64,000 nucleotides of DNA, taken from NCBI RefSeq assembly GCF_004336805.1, contig NZ_SJXM01000004.1, forward strand, positions 124,001 through 188,000, given 5' to 3'. Under the pieces are notes generated by a model, which was not told the DNA's origin, ran no database searches, and saw only the letters and a list, made by a program, of their open reading frames with translations. The stretch is from Aeromicrobium sp. IC_218. GTDB lineage: Bacteria > Actinomycetota > Actinomycetes > Propionibacteriales > Nocardioidaceae. Of this stretch, positions 52,250 through 60,808 are shown piece by piece; position 1 is the stretch's first letter, and the number at the start of each line of letters is the position of its first letter. The position numbers and the translations under genes were made by a program.

Positions 52250-52825
52250 TCAGGACCCTGCCTCGGCCTCGTCGAAGCCGGCGGGGTCGACGTTGTCCAT
52301 CACGTCCGTCGCGACGGTGCGCAGGCGGGCGGCGTCGTCGGGCTCGGCGCCGCCGTCGCGCTCCAGGCCCAGGCGCATGGTGAGCTCGTCGTCGGACCAC
52401 ACCGCGTAGAGCTCGGACCCGGCGACGTCGAAGGCGGTGTCCTGGCAGACGCCACCGGTCGCGTCCTCGATCCCGAGCGGCTGGGGCGTCGCGCACCCCT
52501 GCGACCAGCTGGCCACGGACGCTGCGGGATCACCCGTGGGCGTGCGGGTCACCGTGACGGTCAGGGCGGTGCCGATCGGGGTCGCCCACCGGCAGCCAAG
52601 CAGGTCCGACGTCCCGTTGAGCGAGGTGCTCGCGTCGGTCGGGTCGTTCACCGTGTCGCCGAGGACCTCGGTGACGGTCGCGTCGTCCACGAACCCGCAG
52701 GCGGCAGGATCGGACTTCTGCTCCGGCTCGTCGGCCTCTCCGGTGCATGCCGCCAGCAGCAGCGCGGCCGTCAGGGCGGGGACGGCGACGGCTGCTCGGC
52801 GTCCTCGGTCCGGTCGTGATCGCAC
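52250..52825 (-). CDS. ESX-linked lipoprotein, 191 aa (paralogue 2)
   Basis: An RR-containing signal ends in LLLAAC (Cys27), followed by an Asp/Glu-rich linker and a domain with four Cys (AACGFVD, LLGCRWA, SQGCATP, GGVCQDT). It shares this Cys frame with the downstream paralogue. It is expected on the outer face of the membrane, close to the secretion channel. GTG 52825 starts two bases after the stop of the 868-residue gene, so it belongs to the same operon. Its 3' end is duplicated at 51659-51703. Confidence 0.78.
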   Translation of the reverse strand: MRSRPDRGRRAAVAVPALTAALLLAACTGEADEPEQKSDPAACGFVDDATVTEVLGDTVNDPTDASTSLNGTSDLLGCRWATPIGTALTVTVTRTPTGDPAASVASWSQGCATPQPLGIEDATGGVCQDTAFDVAGSELYAVWSDDELTMRLGLERDGGAEPDDAARLRTVATDVMDNVDPAGFDEAEAGS

Positions 52826-52827
52826 GA

Positions 52828-55434
52828 TCAGTCCGAACCGAACTGCGGGAAGTTGGAGCGGTAGGCGTCGATCTGGGTCTGGCCGTACACCGACGAGCCG
52901 TGCTCGATGACCCACTGGTTGAACTGCGCCTGGACCTGCGGGTCGACCCCGCTGTCGGAGTCGCTCGCGTACAGCGCCGGGTCCACGCGGCGCGTGCCGT
53001 CGGGGTCGGTGATGACGGCGTCCTCGGGCAGACCACCGGGGCCGCCCACGCTGATCAGGTCGTTGCGCAGCAGGTGGTCGTACGTGCTGAACCGCAGCGA
53101 GTGCGCGAGCTCGCTGTCGGCGTCCTCGGCCCATGCGTCCGTCACGCTGTCGGGCTGGCTGCTCAGCTGGTCGCCCAGGTACGACAGGCCCTCGGAGGTG
53201 ATCGTCCCGGCGATCGCGTTGGCCGGTGTGGGGATGAAGCTCGTCGCGGCGCCGAACGCCTTGCCCAGGGCCTCGCGTCCGGCCTGGTCGATGGCCTCGT
53301 CGGCCTTGCCGCCCTTGAAGCCCTGCTCCAGGATCGTCGCCATCGTGTTGCCGCCGAAGGACGACTCGCTGCCGAACACCTCCTGGAAGGACCGGGTGCC
53401 GCCGTGCCCGTCGGGGATGAGCGCGTTCTCCAGGTCCGCGACGGTGCGTGGCTTCGACCCGTCCGGCATGACGGCCGAGTCCATCGCCTGGCCGATCTGC
53501 TGGTCGTGGTGCGTGTACGCCGCCGCTGCGACGTACTGCAGGCCGGTCTTGTCGTCGCCCTCGCCGAGGCTGTTGAGGATGGCGTCCAGGTCGTCGCCCG
53601 AGAGCGCCATACCGGTGGGCTTCCCGTCGACCGCGTGGATGAACCCCAGGCCGGCCGGGTCGCCCTCGCCGTTGGTGTTGGCGGCGCGGTTCACGTCGGG
53701 GATGTAGGAGGCCATCATCTCGCCGACCGAGTCCCGCATGCCGGTCGGGATCTGCCAGCCGTCGGTGCCGTCGACGTTCCAGAAGCTCTCGTTCTCGCCG
53801 ACCGACTGGCCGATCATGAAGGCCGACTGCCCGGCGAGCTCGGCGGCGGCCTGACCGGAGGGCCCATCGTTGCGCGAGTGCGTGGTCGCGCCGGCCAGGG
53901 CCTCGCCGAAGCCGTCGCCGTCGTCGGTCGGCCACTCGCGCTGCATCAGCAGGTAGTGCAGACGGTCGTTGACCTCGACGTCGTCGACGCCGTCCTTCGG
54001 GCTGTCGAACGTCGTGGTGCCGCCGTCGGAGAAGAACCGCTCGGCCGCGCCGGGAGTCTTCTCCATGCCGCCCAGCAGGTTGGCCAGGCCGTCGAAGCCC
54101 GACATGCCCACCGCGCTGCGGTCGTCGCCCTCGCCGCTGAGCTGCGGGTCGCGGATGTAGTACGCGTCGCCGAGCGCCTCGTTCGCCGGGCCCCACACGG
54201 GGTCGCCGTCGTGGCTGCGCTCCCACTCGTAGACCTTGCTCGTGAGGTCGCCGAGGAAGCGGTCGTCGAAGCTGGTCTGCTCGCCGCCGTGGCGGATGAG
54301 CAGGGTGAGCGCCGCCGCGTTCTCCGGGTTGCGCGTCGTGTCGGTGATCGCGCCGTACCAGCGGTCGACGAGGTCGGCCGGGGGCGCGTCGGCGCCGGTC
54401 TGCTTGGTGTAGTTCGCGAACGACTCGCCCAGCTCGTCGAGCAGGCCGTCGTACATCTCGTTGTCGGCGACGAAGTCCGGGTCGTTGGCGCTGCGCTGGG
54501 TGCCGCCGGCGCTGTAGATGCGGTCGCTCAGCGAGCGGACGGTGTCGGCGATCTGGTTCGGCGAGACCCGCGAGAACAGCTTGTTGTTGTAGGCCGCGCT
54601 CGTGTTGAGCAGGGCCAGCAGCGCGACGGTGTCGGCGTCGACGTCGCGGGCGTCGTCGCTGGTCAGGTCGTCGGCGGTGTAGTCGGCGAGCTTCTCGGCG
54701 GTCTCCGGCGGGATGTGGTCCACCAGGTCCGGCGGGGCGTCCTGGACGTGCTCGCGGATGTAGTCGGCCTGCTCGGCCGGCGACATGTCCTCGATCGTCT
54801 CCAGGAACTGGGCCTGCTCGGCCTGCAGCCGCTCCTCGTCGGTGAACTCGATGCCGGGGAACATGCGCTCGGCGGCGGCGATCGGGATCTGACCGGCCGC
54901 GAACAGCTTCCGGACGTTCTGGTCGGTCGGGCCGTCGCCGAGCATCTGCGCGACGTTGTCGGCCTGGGTGTCGAGCTCCTCGAGGGCCGCGGCGTAGTCG
55001 GTCTTGAGGTAGGCCTCGATGCCGGCGCCGACCTCGGCGCTGCTGCGCTGCTCGTCCTCGGGCAGCTGGGCGTTGGCCTGGCCCTGGTAGCGCATGGCCG
55101 ACGCCAGGTCGGTGCGGTAGCGCTGGTTGAGCTCGGCGACCTTGGTGTCGAAGGCGTCGACCGCCTCGGCGAAGAGCTTGATGCAGCCGCAGGCGTACTC
55201 GCCGTTCGCGGCCAGGGCAGCGGCGGTCTGCCGCGCCACCTGGGGGTTGAGGCTCGTGCCGAGCGTGATGTCGCCCTCGGTGCTCCCGACGACGCCCTGC
55301 TCGTCGAGCGCCAGGTCGTCGGCGATGTCGGCGATGATCGCGACCTGCGTGCGGGGCGACTCGGCCGCCGCCTCGATCTGGTCGCCGGTGACGTCGTAGT
55401 ACTCGAACGGACCCTCGACGCGCGTGACGCTCAT
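52828..55434 (-). CDS. 868-residue probable ESX-secreted protein (DUF6571-like)
   Basis: No signal peptide and no membrane helix. The N-terminal 130 residues are helical (QIEAAAESPRTQVAIIADIADDLALD ... IKLFAEAVDAFDTKVAELNQRYR). The middle is a helical scaffold, and GMSGFDGLANLLGGMEKTPGAAERFF has the MDGL..AL..NP.A...FF pattern of large actinomycete type VII substrates (DUF6571 kind). Residues about 700-868 form a distinct end domain with GTITSEGLSYLGDQL and QFNQWVIEHGSSVYG. No known toxin motif is seen. A YLKTD stretch matches the YxxxD/E export motif, perhaps by chance. It is very acidic, with codon use like its neighbours. Confidence 0.65.
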   Translation of the reverse strand: MSVTRVEGPFEYYDVTGDQIEAAAESPRTQVAIIADIADDLALDEQGVVGSTEGDITLGTSLNPQVARQTAAALAANGEYACGCIKLFAEAVDAFDTKVAELNQRYRTDLASAMRYQGQANAQLPEDEQRSSAEVGAGIEAYLKTDYAAALEELDTQADNVAQMLGDGPTDQNVRKLFAAGQIPIAAAERMFPGIEFTDEERLQAEQAQFLETIEDMSPAEQADYIREHVQDAPPDLVDHIPPETAEKLADYTADDLTSDDARDVDADTVALLALLNTSAAYNNKLFSRVSPNQIADTVRSLSDRIYSAGGTQRSANDPDFVADNEMYDGLLDELGESFANYTKQTGADAPPADLVDRWYGAITDTTRNPENAAALTLLIRHGGEQTSFDDRFLGDLTSKVYEWERSHDGDPVWGPANEALGDAYYIRDPQLSGEGDDRSAVGMSGFDGLANLLGGMEKTPGAAERFFSDGGTTTFDSPKDGVDDVEVNDRLHYLLMQREWPTDDGDGFGEALAGATTHSRNDGPSGQAAAELAGQSAFMIGQSVGENESFWNVDGTDGWQIPTGMRDSVGEMMASYIPDVNRAANTNGEGDPAGLGFIHAVDGKPTGMALSGDDLDAILNSLGEGDDKTGLQYVAAAAYTHHDQQIGQAMDSAVMPDGSKPRTVADLENALIPDGHGGTRSFQEVFGSESSFGGNTMATILEQGFKGGKADEAIDQAGREALGKAFGAATSFIPTPANAIAGTITSEGLSYLGDQLSSQPDSVTDAWAEDADSELAHSLRFSTYDHLLRNDLISVGGPGGLPEDAVITDPDGTRRVDPALYASDSDSGVDPQVQAQFNQWVIEHGSSVYGQTQIDAYRSNFPQFGSD

Positions 55435-55494
55435 CTGTCTTCCCCCGGGTGTCGTGCTGCGTGGACGGGGCCCTCGGCCCCGGCGGACGGCGAA

Positions 55495-55522
55495 GGGTGA
55501 CGGCCCCGGAGGGCCGTCACCC
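55495..55522 (-). terminator. Hairpin between the small ESX genes and the 868-residue gene
   Basis: A 12-bp perfect stem (55495-55506 with 55511-55522) and tetraloop are followed, in minus-strand direction, by a smaller 7-bp hairpin (55466-55482). Since all genes here run the same way, this probably lowers expression of the large gene relative to the small proteins instead of ending the operon. Confidence 0.6.
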
Positions 55523-55539
55523 GACGACGTCGTGCGTGC

Positions 55540-55890
55540 CTAGACGGCGGCGCGGTTGATGCGAGCGCCGACGCCCTGCGTCTGCGTGGCGGCGGTGCGC
55601 ACGTCCTGCGCGGCGTCGTTGTCGCCGTCACGCGCGGTGACCGCGACGTGGGCGACGTTGGACCCGCCGTCCTGGACGAGCGTGGGCAGCTGCGTCGAGC
55701 CGTCGAGCAGGAACGAGTCGAAGTAGGTGGTCAGCGCCGAGCGGATGCGCGCGTGCGTGACCGTGCCCTCGAGCTCGCCGAACCCGGACTTGATGCCCGA
55801 GCAGGCCGTGTTCGCCGCACCCCCGCGGCCCGCCATGCGGGTGCCGGTGGAGTGCAGGCCCTCGACGTCGACGCCGACCGTGTCGCCCAT
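55540..55890 (-). CDS. Small helical ESX-locus protein, 116 aa
   Basis: 116 residues, mostly helical, with no signal. The sequence (GVDVEGLHSTGTRMAGRGGAANTACSGIKSGFGELEG) has the length and helix-turn-helix feel of WXG100-superfamily proteins, but no WXG is present: the turn region holds SGFGELEG. The C-terminus is QTQGVGARINRAAV. It is followed by a hairpin and then the large putative substrate. The ATG at 55890 uses GAGGT formed partly from the stop codon of the preceding gene. Structural or substrate role in the ESX system is inferred from place only. Confidence 0.65.
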   Translation of the reverse strand: MGDTVGVDVEGLHSTGTRMAGRGGAANTACSGIKSGFGELEGTVTHARIRSALTTYFDSFLLDGSTQLPTLVQDGGSNVAHVAVTARDGDNDAAQDVRTAATQTQGVGARINRAAV

Positions 55891-55900
55891 GGCCGCTACC

Positions 55901-56206
55901 TCAGGACAGGGTGTTCATCGACCGGTTGGCCGCACCGCGGACGTTGGTGATGAACTCGTCGGTGTTCTCGGAGGTGCGCCCGGTCAGGTTGGTGAGGTTG
56001 GTGTTGATGTCCTCGCCGTGACGGCTGGTGGCCGCGCGGGTGCCGGCGGCGACGTCGGAGCCGACGCCACCCTCCATCTGGTTGATCAGGTGCGCCTGCT
56101 GGCGGTCGACCTCGTCGCCGGCGCTCTGCAGGCCGGCCATGTTGGTACGGGTGTCGTCCACGTGCTGCTGGACGGCGCCACGGTCGACGCGGATCTGGTC
56201 GCTCAT
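55901..56206 (-). CDS. WXG100-like ESX-locus protein, 101 aa
   Basis: 101 residues in two helices joined by a Gly turn: QIRVDRGAVQQHVDDTRTNMAGLQSAGDEVDRQQAHLINQMEGGVGSDVAAGTRAATSRHGEDINTNL. The EGGVGSD turn takes the place of the WXG loop, with the usual length, so this is a WXG-lacking member of the EsxA/EsxB superfamily. No YxxxD/E motif is seen at its end. The ATG at 56206 has AAGGGGA upstream. It probably forms a heterodimer with a neighbour (inference). Confidence 0.72.
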   Translation of the reverse strand: MSDQIRVDRGAVQQHVDDTRTNMAGLQSAGDEVDRQQAHLINQMEGGVGSDVAAGTRAATSRHGEDINTNLTNLTGRTSENTDEFITNVRGAANRSMNTLS

Positions 56207-56232
56207 GTGATGTCCCCTTCAGTGTGTGGGCG

Positions 56233-56592
56233 TCAGGCCCGGTTGATCTTGCTGACGAGGTCGGTCGCGCCGGTCTCGACGTTGGTGGCCACGGACTTCT
56301 GGTCCTGGGCGCCGGTGTCCTCGTGCTGGGCGGTGCGGCGCACGAAGTCAGCGCCACCGGAGGCGTTGTTCGTGTGCATGAGCGCCCCGGCCGACAGGCT
56401 GTTGGCGGCGGCCGTGGAGCCGTTGCCTGCCTGCGTGGCGAACGCGCCCTTGTTCTGGCCGAGCAGGTCGCCGGTGGCGTTGTGCTGGCGAGCGGACAGA
56501 CCCTGGGCGGCCTCGCCCTGGGTCGCGATGTTCTTGTTGGCCTGGGCTGCGCCTTCGTAGCCCTCGGTCAGAGACACGCGGTCTGCGGTCAT
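56233..56592 (-). CDS. Small helical ESX-locus protein, 119 aa
   Basis: 119 residues, rich in Ala, Gln, Asn and Thr and predicted helical (GYEGAAQANKNIATQGEAAQGLSARQHNATGDLLGQNKGAFATQAG). It lacks W-x-G and any signal. It is the first gene after eccC in the substrate part of the locus. The ATG at 56592 lies 10 bp after GGGGG. An ATG at 56601 ends after three codons. A TATCCT -10 (56629-56634) inside an inverted repeat GTGCC-N7-GGCAC (56623-56639) shows that the substrate genes have their own promoter. Confidence 0.68.
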   Translation of the reverse strand: MTADRVSLTEGYEGAAQANKNIATQGEAAQGLSARQHNATGDLLGQNKGAFATQAGNGSTAAANSLSAGALMHTNNASGGADFVRRTAQHEDTGAQDQKSVATNVETGATDLVSKINRA

Positions 56593-56622
56593 CGGTCCAT
56601 ACCCCCTGAGTCGGAACGCTGA

Positions 56623-56639
56623 GTGCCCAGGATAGGCAC
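56623..56639 (-). promoter_or_regulatory. Promoter of the small ESX genes
   Basis: On the minus strand TATCCT (56629-56634) serves as the -10. It is framed by GTGCC and GGCAC arms (56623-56627, 56635-56639), a likely operator. The rest of the 140-bp gap to eccC holds GC-rich hairpins that may end eccC transcription. Confidence 0.45.
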
Positions 56640-56732
56640 AGGACGTGGGATGCGACACCCCGAGTGGCGCACGCCCGGGCGCGTCGTGCCCGCCCCCGCG
56701 GGCGCCGAAACGGTGTGGCCGAACCTGCTCGG

Positions 56733-59700
56733 TCAGTCGTCCTCGTCGTCCACGCGGGCTGTCTGGACGAGCGAGGCCGAGCCGTCGCGGGTGACGTACA
56801 TGGCGCGTCCGCGGGGGAGCCGCTGCGACGGCAGGCCGCCGACGAGGCGGCCCTCCATGCGGTCGCCGGAGAACATGAAGCCCGGTGCGCTCAGGTCGAT
56901 GAGGCGCTGGATGAGCGGCTCGAAGACCGCCCGCGACATGCCGCCGGTGCGGCGTGCGACGACCAGGTGGAAGCCGAGGTCGCGGGCCTGGGCGAGCAGG
57001 TCGACGAACACGTTGAGCGGGTTGCCCTGGGAGGTGGAGACCAGGTCGTAGTCGTCGACCAGGACGAAGACCTCCAGGCCCTGCCACCACGAGCGGTTGC
57101 GCAGCTGCTCGGACGTGACGTCGGGGCCGGGGACGCGCTGGCGGATCGCGGTGGCGATCTCGTTCGTCAGCCCCGTGGCCTGGTCGTGGCCGGTCGCGTA
57201 CCCGAGCAGGTACTCCTCCGGCACGACGTCCAGCAGCGAGCGGCGGTAGTCCAGCACCGCGATGCCGACCTCGTCGGGCGTGCGGGTGCCGATGATGTTC
57301 TTGACCAGCAGCTTGAGCAGGTTCGACTTGCCGGTCTCGCCGTCGCCGTAGACCTGCAGGTGCGGGTCCGCGCCCCACAGGTTGATCTCGGCCGGGCCGA
57401 GGTTGAGCTCGGACAGGCCGACGAGCATGCCGGTGTCGCCGGCCTCGAGCGCCGGCATGTCGCTCCAGCGGACCAGGCGGGGCAGCACCTCGACCTTGGT
57501 GACGCCCTCGGCGCCCCAGCGCTCGACGACCGCGTCGATGAGGGACGCCTGCAGCGCGCTCTCGTCGAGCTCGGCGTCCGGGTCGGCGGGCACCTCGGTG
57601 GAGGGCAGCGCGGCCTGGAACAGCAGGGCGTTGCCGCGGGTGCCGGTGACGCCGCGGCCGGGCACGTCCTTGGGGATCTGCTCCATGACCTTGCGGTCGA
57701 ACTGGGAGTCGTAGGCGTCGTTCATGCGCAGCTCGACGTGCCCGCCCATGGACGCCTGCATGCGCATGCGCACCTGCATCGTCTGGGTCACCGACACGAC
57801 GACGTGCACGCCGAAGCTGGTGCCGCGGGCGGCGATGTCGGCGACGGCGTAGTCGAGGTCGTCGTACTCGTCGCGGAAGCTGCCCCACCCGTCGACCACG
57901 AGGAAGACGTCGACCGGTCCGCTGTCGGGCAGCTCGCCGGCCGCGCGGGCCCGGCGGAACGCGGCCATGGAGTCCAGGCCGTGCTCGCGCATGAGCGTCT
58001 CGCGGCGGTCGAGCAGGGTGCGGACGTCGTTGATCGTGCGCCGGATGCGCTCGGGGTCGACGCGGGTCGTCACGGTGGCCACGTGCGGCAGGCGGGCGAG
58101 CGCGCCGAGCGAGCCGCCGCCGAAGTCGATGCAGTAGAACGCCACCTGCTGGGGGGACGCGGTCGCGGCCATCGACAGCAGCATCGTGCGCAGCAGCGTC
58201 GACTTGCCGGTCTGCGGTGCACCCGCGACGACCAGGTTCGCGCCGGCGCCGGTGAAGTCCCAGCGCATCGGCTGCTGGTCCTGGTGCGAGGGGTCGTCGA
58301 CCAGGCCGAGGGTGGCCACGCAGGTCGTGGCGTCGGTGGTGGAGGCGAGGTCGGCGACGGTGCCGAGCGCGAGCCGGGACGGCAGCGGCGGCAGCCACAC
58401 CGGACGGGCCGGGGCCGCGCCGGTGGACGTCAGCTGCTCGGCGAGGACGTCCAGGACGCTGCGCGTGGCCTGGGCCGCCGCCTGCTCGTCGGCCAGGCGC
58501 TGCCCCGCCGCGAGCTGCTCGGCGAGCCAGGCGCCGAGGCCGTTGGTCGACAGGTAGGGGACGACCGGGACGGCGGTGCGCGGCCCGTCGGCCGGCGGCA
58601 CGTAGGGGGAGGAGACGAGCGCGGCCTTGAAGCGCTCGAAGACCGTGGTGTCGACCTTGAGGTAGCCCGAACCGGGCTCCGGCGGGAGGTGGTAGGCGTC
58701 GGGGACGCCGATCGCGTCGCGGCTCTCGCCCTCGGAGAAGGTGCGCAGGCTGATCCGGTACGACAGGTGCGACTCCAGGCCGCGGATCTTGCCCATCTCG
58801 AGCTTCTGCGTGGCCAGCAGCAGGTGCACGCCGATGGAGCGGCCGATTCGTCCGATCGCGACGAACAGCTCGGCGAAGTCGGGCTTGGCGGTGAGCAGCT
58901 CGGAGAACTCGTCGACGATGACGAGCAGGTGGGGCAGCGGCTCCAGCGGCTCCCCGGCGTCGATGCGGTCCTGGTACGCGGTGACGTTGGGCAGGTTGCC
59001 CGCCTGCTTGAGGATCTCCTGACGGCGCTGCATCTCGCCGTACAGCGCGTCGCGCATGCGGTCGACCAGGGTCAGGTCGTCCTGCAGGTTGGTGATCATG
59101 CCGGCCAGGTGGGGGATGCCCTCGAGCGGCGCGAACGTGGCGCCGCCCTTGAAGTCGACGAGCATGAGCGCCAACCGGTCCGGGCCGTGGCCCAGCACGA
59201 GCGAGCTGACCAGCGTCCGCAGCATCTCGGACTTGCCCGAGCCCGTGGCGCCGACCACCAGGCCGTGCGGCCCCATGCCGCCGTGGGCGGACTCCTTGAG
59301 GTCGATCATCACCGCCTGGCCGTTGGCGCCGACGCCGACCGGGACGCGCAGCAGGTCGCGCAGCGGGCGGGCGCGCCAGCCGCGGCCGAGGTCCAGCCGG
59401 CCCGGGTCGTCCACGCCGAGGATCGCCGGCAGGCCGACGGTGTCGGTGAGGCCCGAGTCGTCCGAGAGGTCCTCGACGGTGAGCCGCAGCGGGGCCATGG
59501 AGCGGGCGACGGCGGCCGCCGCCCCGTCGGGGAGGAGGTCGATGGTGAACGGCCGGTCCCACGACGCGAGCGTCGCCGAGCCGTCGGCGGCGATCTCGAG
59601 CCGGTCGTCGACGGACTCCGGCTCCTGGCGGGCGTGGTCGTGCAGCGTGACGACGTGGACGCCGAGCGCCGCCAGCGGGACGGACGGGTCGGGCGAGGTC

Positions 59701-60695
59701 AGGTGCGACCCGTCGGGGAGGCCCTCGCCGTCGACGACCACGACGAGCCGGGTCGGCGGCTGCGACCCGCGCGCTCGCTGGTGCCGGTCCAGCCGCGACT
59801 CGAGCTCGGGGGCGAGCAGGTCGGCCATCTCCGCCGCGGACGACGTGACCCGGCGGACCGGCAGGTCGCCGTCGAGCTCGCGGGCATCGAGCAGGTGGGG
59901 CAGCCACTTGAGCCAGTCCCAGGCCGGCGCCGCGGCGTCGGAGCGGACGAGCGCCAGGGCGACGTCGTGCGGTCCGTGCAGCGCCGCGAGCTGGACGACG
60001 AGGTGCTGGGCCACGGCGCGGCGGGCGCCGGGGGCGCCGAGGACGCTCAGCCGGCCCAGGCGTCCGAGGTCGGTGGTCACCGGCTGGTCGCGCAGCGTCG
60101 CGTAGCGGGTCTCGAGCTCCTGGGCCGCGTGCAGGCAGACCGGGTCGAACTGGTGCAGCGGGCCGGTGTCGGCGTCCAGGCGGAGCCCGGCCGCGAGCGG
60201 CACCTCGCCGGTGCCGAGCCGCACGTGCAGGAAGTCGGGGTGCCCGGGCCGTCGTTCCCAGCGGCGGGCGTCGTCACGCGCGACGGCGAGCAGCTCGTCG
60301 GCCCGCGGGAAGCGCCAGGCCTGCTCGGCCCGCTGCTCGGCGATCTGGTCGCGCACGGCCAGGCGCATCGCCTCGACGTAGTCCAGGTAGCGCTCGCGGC
60401 TCTCGCGCACCTGGCGCCGGGCACCGGAGCGCTGGGCGAAGACGACGAGCGCGCCGACGGCGATCGAGCCGATGAGGGCGAGGAAGGCGGCGACCGCGAC
60501 GATCGGGCGGTCGCGCTGGGTGACGGCCATGGTCACGGAGCCGGCGCCGCCCATGAGCGGCATGACCAGCATGCCGGCCGAGGCGAGCGGGGTGGGCGTG
60601 CTGCCGACGCTGGGCGGCTCGGCGATCGAGAGGGCAGTCTCGCGCCGCGCGGGCGGGTCGATGCGGGCCGGGCGTCTCACCAGCGTCGTCGTCAT
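56733..60695 (-). CDS. eccC: Type VII secretion ATPase EccC (fused EccCa/EccCb)
   Basis: 1320 residues. Two membrane helices (about 38-90) follow a short cytoplasmic start, then a DUF (about 100-330) and three FtsK/SpoIIIE ATPase domains. Their Walker A lysines are Lys488 (GATGSGKS), Lys831 (GAPQTGKS) and Lys1123 (GDGETGKS). Walker B stretches are LMLVDFKGG, FYCIDFGGG and IAVLDYRRS. EccC recognises substrates and drives export in ESX systems. In mycobacterial ESX-1 the protein is split; here it is fused, as in ESX-3, ESX-5 and most other actinomycetes. The start ATG at 60695 follows GGACGGGGG. It is divergent from eccD. Confidence 0.96.
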   Translation of the reverse strand: MTTTLVRRPARIDPPARRETALSIAEPPSVGSTPTPLASAGMLVMPLMGGAGSVTMAVTQRDRPIVAVAAFLALIGSIAVGALVVFAQRSGARRQVRESRERYLDYVEAMRLAVRDQIAEQRAEQAWRFPRADELLAVARDDARRWERRPGHPDFLHVRLGTGEVPLAAGLRLDADTGPLHQFDPVCLHAAQELETRYATLRDQPVTTDLGRLGRLSVLGAPGARRAVAQHLVVQLAALHGPHDVALALVRSDAAAPAWDWLKWLPHLLDARELDGDLPVRRVTSSAAEMADLLAPELESRLDRHQRARGSQPPTRLVVVVDGEGLPDGSHLTSPDPSVPLAALGVHVVTLHDHARQEPESVDDRLEIAADGSATLASWDRPFTIDLLPDGAAAAVARSMAPLRLTVEDLSDDSGLTDTVGLPAILGVDDPGRLDLGRGWRARPLRDLLRVPVGVGANGQAVMIDLKESAHGGMGPHGLVVGATGSGKSEMLRTLVSSLVLGHGPDRLALMLVDFKGGATFAPLEGIPHLAGMITNLQDDLTLVDRMRDALYGEMQRRQEILKQAGNLPNVTAYQDRIDAGEPLEPLPHLLVIVDEFSELLTAKPDFAELFVAIGRIGRSIGVHLLLATQKLEMGKIRGLESHLSYRISLRTFSEGESRDAIGVPDAYHLPPEPGSGYLKVDTTVFERFKAALVSSPYVPPADGPRTAVPVVPYLSTNGLGAWLAEQLAAGQRLADEQAAAQATRSVLDVLAEQLTSTGAAPARPVWLPPLPSRLALGTVADLASTTDATTCVATLGLVDDPSHQDQQPMRWDFTGAGANLVVAGAPQTGKSTLLRTMLLSMAATASPQQVAFYCIDFGGGSLGALARLPHVATVTTRVDPERIRRTINDVRTLLDRRETLMREHGLDSMAAFRRARAAGELPDSGPVDVFLVVDGWGSFRDEYDDLDYAVADIAARGTSFGVHVVVSVTQTMQVRMRMQASMGGHVELRMNDAYDSQFDRKVMEQIPKDVPGRGVTGTRGNALLFQAALPSTEVPADPDAELDESALQASLIDAVVERWGAEGVTKVEVLPRLVRWSDMPALEAGDTGMLVGLSELNLGPAEINLWGADPHLQVYGDGETGKSNLLKLLVKNIIGTRTPDEVGIAVLDYRRSLLDVVPEEYLLGYATGHDQATGLTNEIATAIRQRVPGPDVTSEQLRNRSWWQGLEVFVLVDDYDLVSTSQGNPLNVFVDLLAQARDLGFHLVVARRTGGMSRAVFEPLIQRLIDLSAPGFMFSGDRMEGRLVGGLPSQRLPRGRAMYVTRDGSASLVQTARVDDEDD

Positions 60696-60745
60696 CGGAC
60701 CCCCGTCCAGGCGGCGGCGCTCGTTCTGCGCTCGCGATCGCGCTA

Positions 60746-60755
60746 ACGATATGCT
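60746..60755. promoter_or_regulatory. Overlapping divergent promoters of eccC and eccD
   Basis: ACGATATGCT reads TATCGT on the minus strand (60746-60751) and TATGCT on the plus strand (60750-60755), so the two -10 elements share two bases. A perfect palindrome CGCGATCGCG lies next to it (60733-60742). Polymerases for the two halves of the ESX locus would compete. Confidence 0.55.
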
Positions 60756-60808
60756 CACCGGCGCCACCGGGCACCCGGGCGCCGGGCGTGCGGGGCGGAG
60801 GGGGACAG

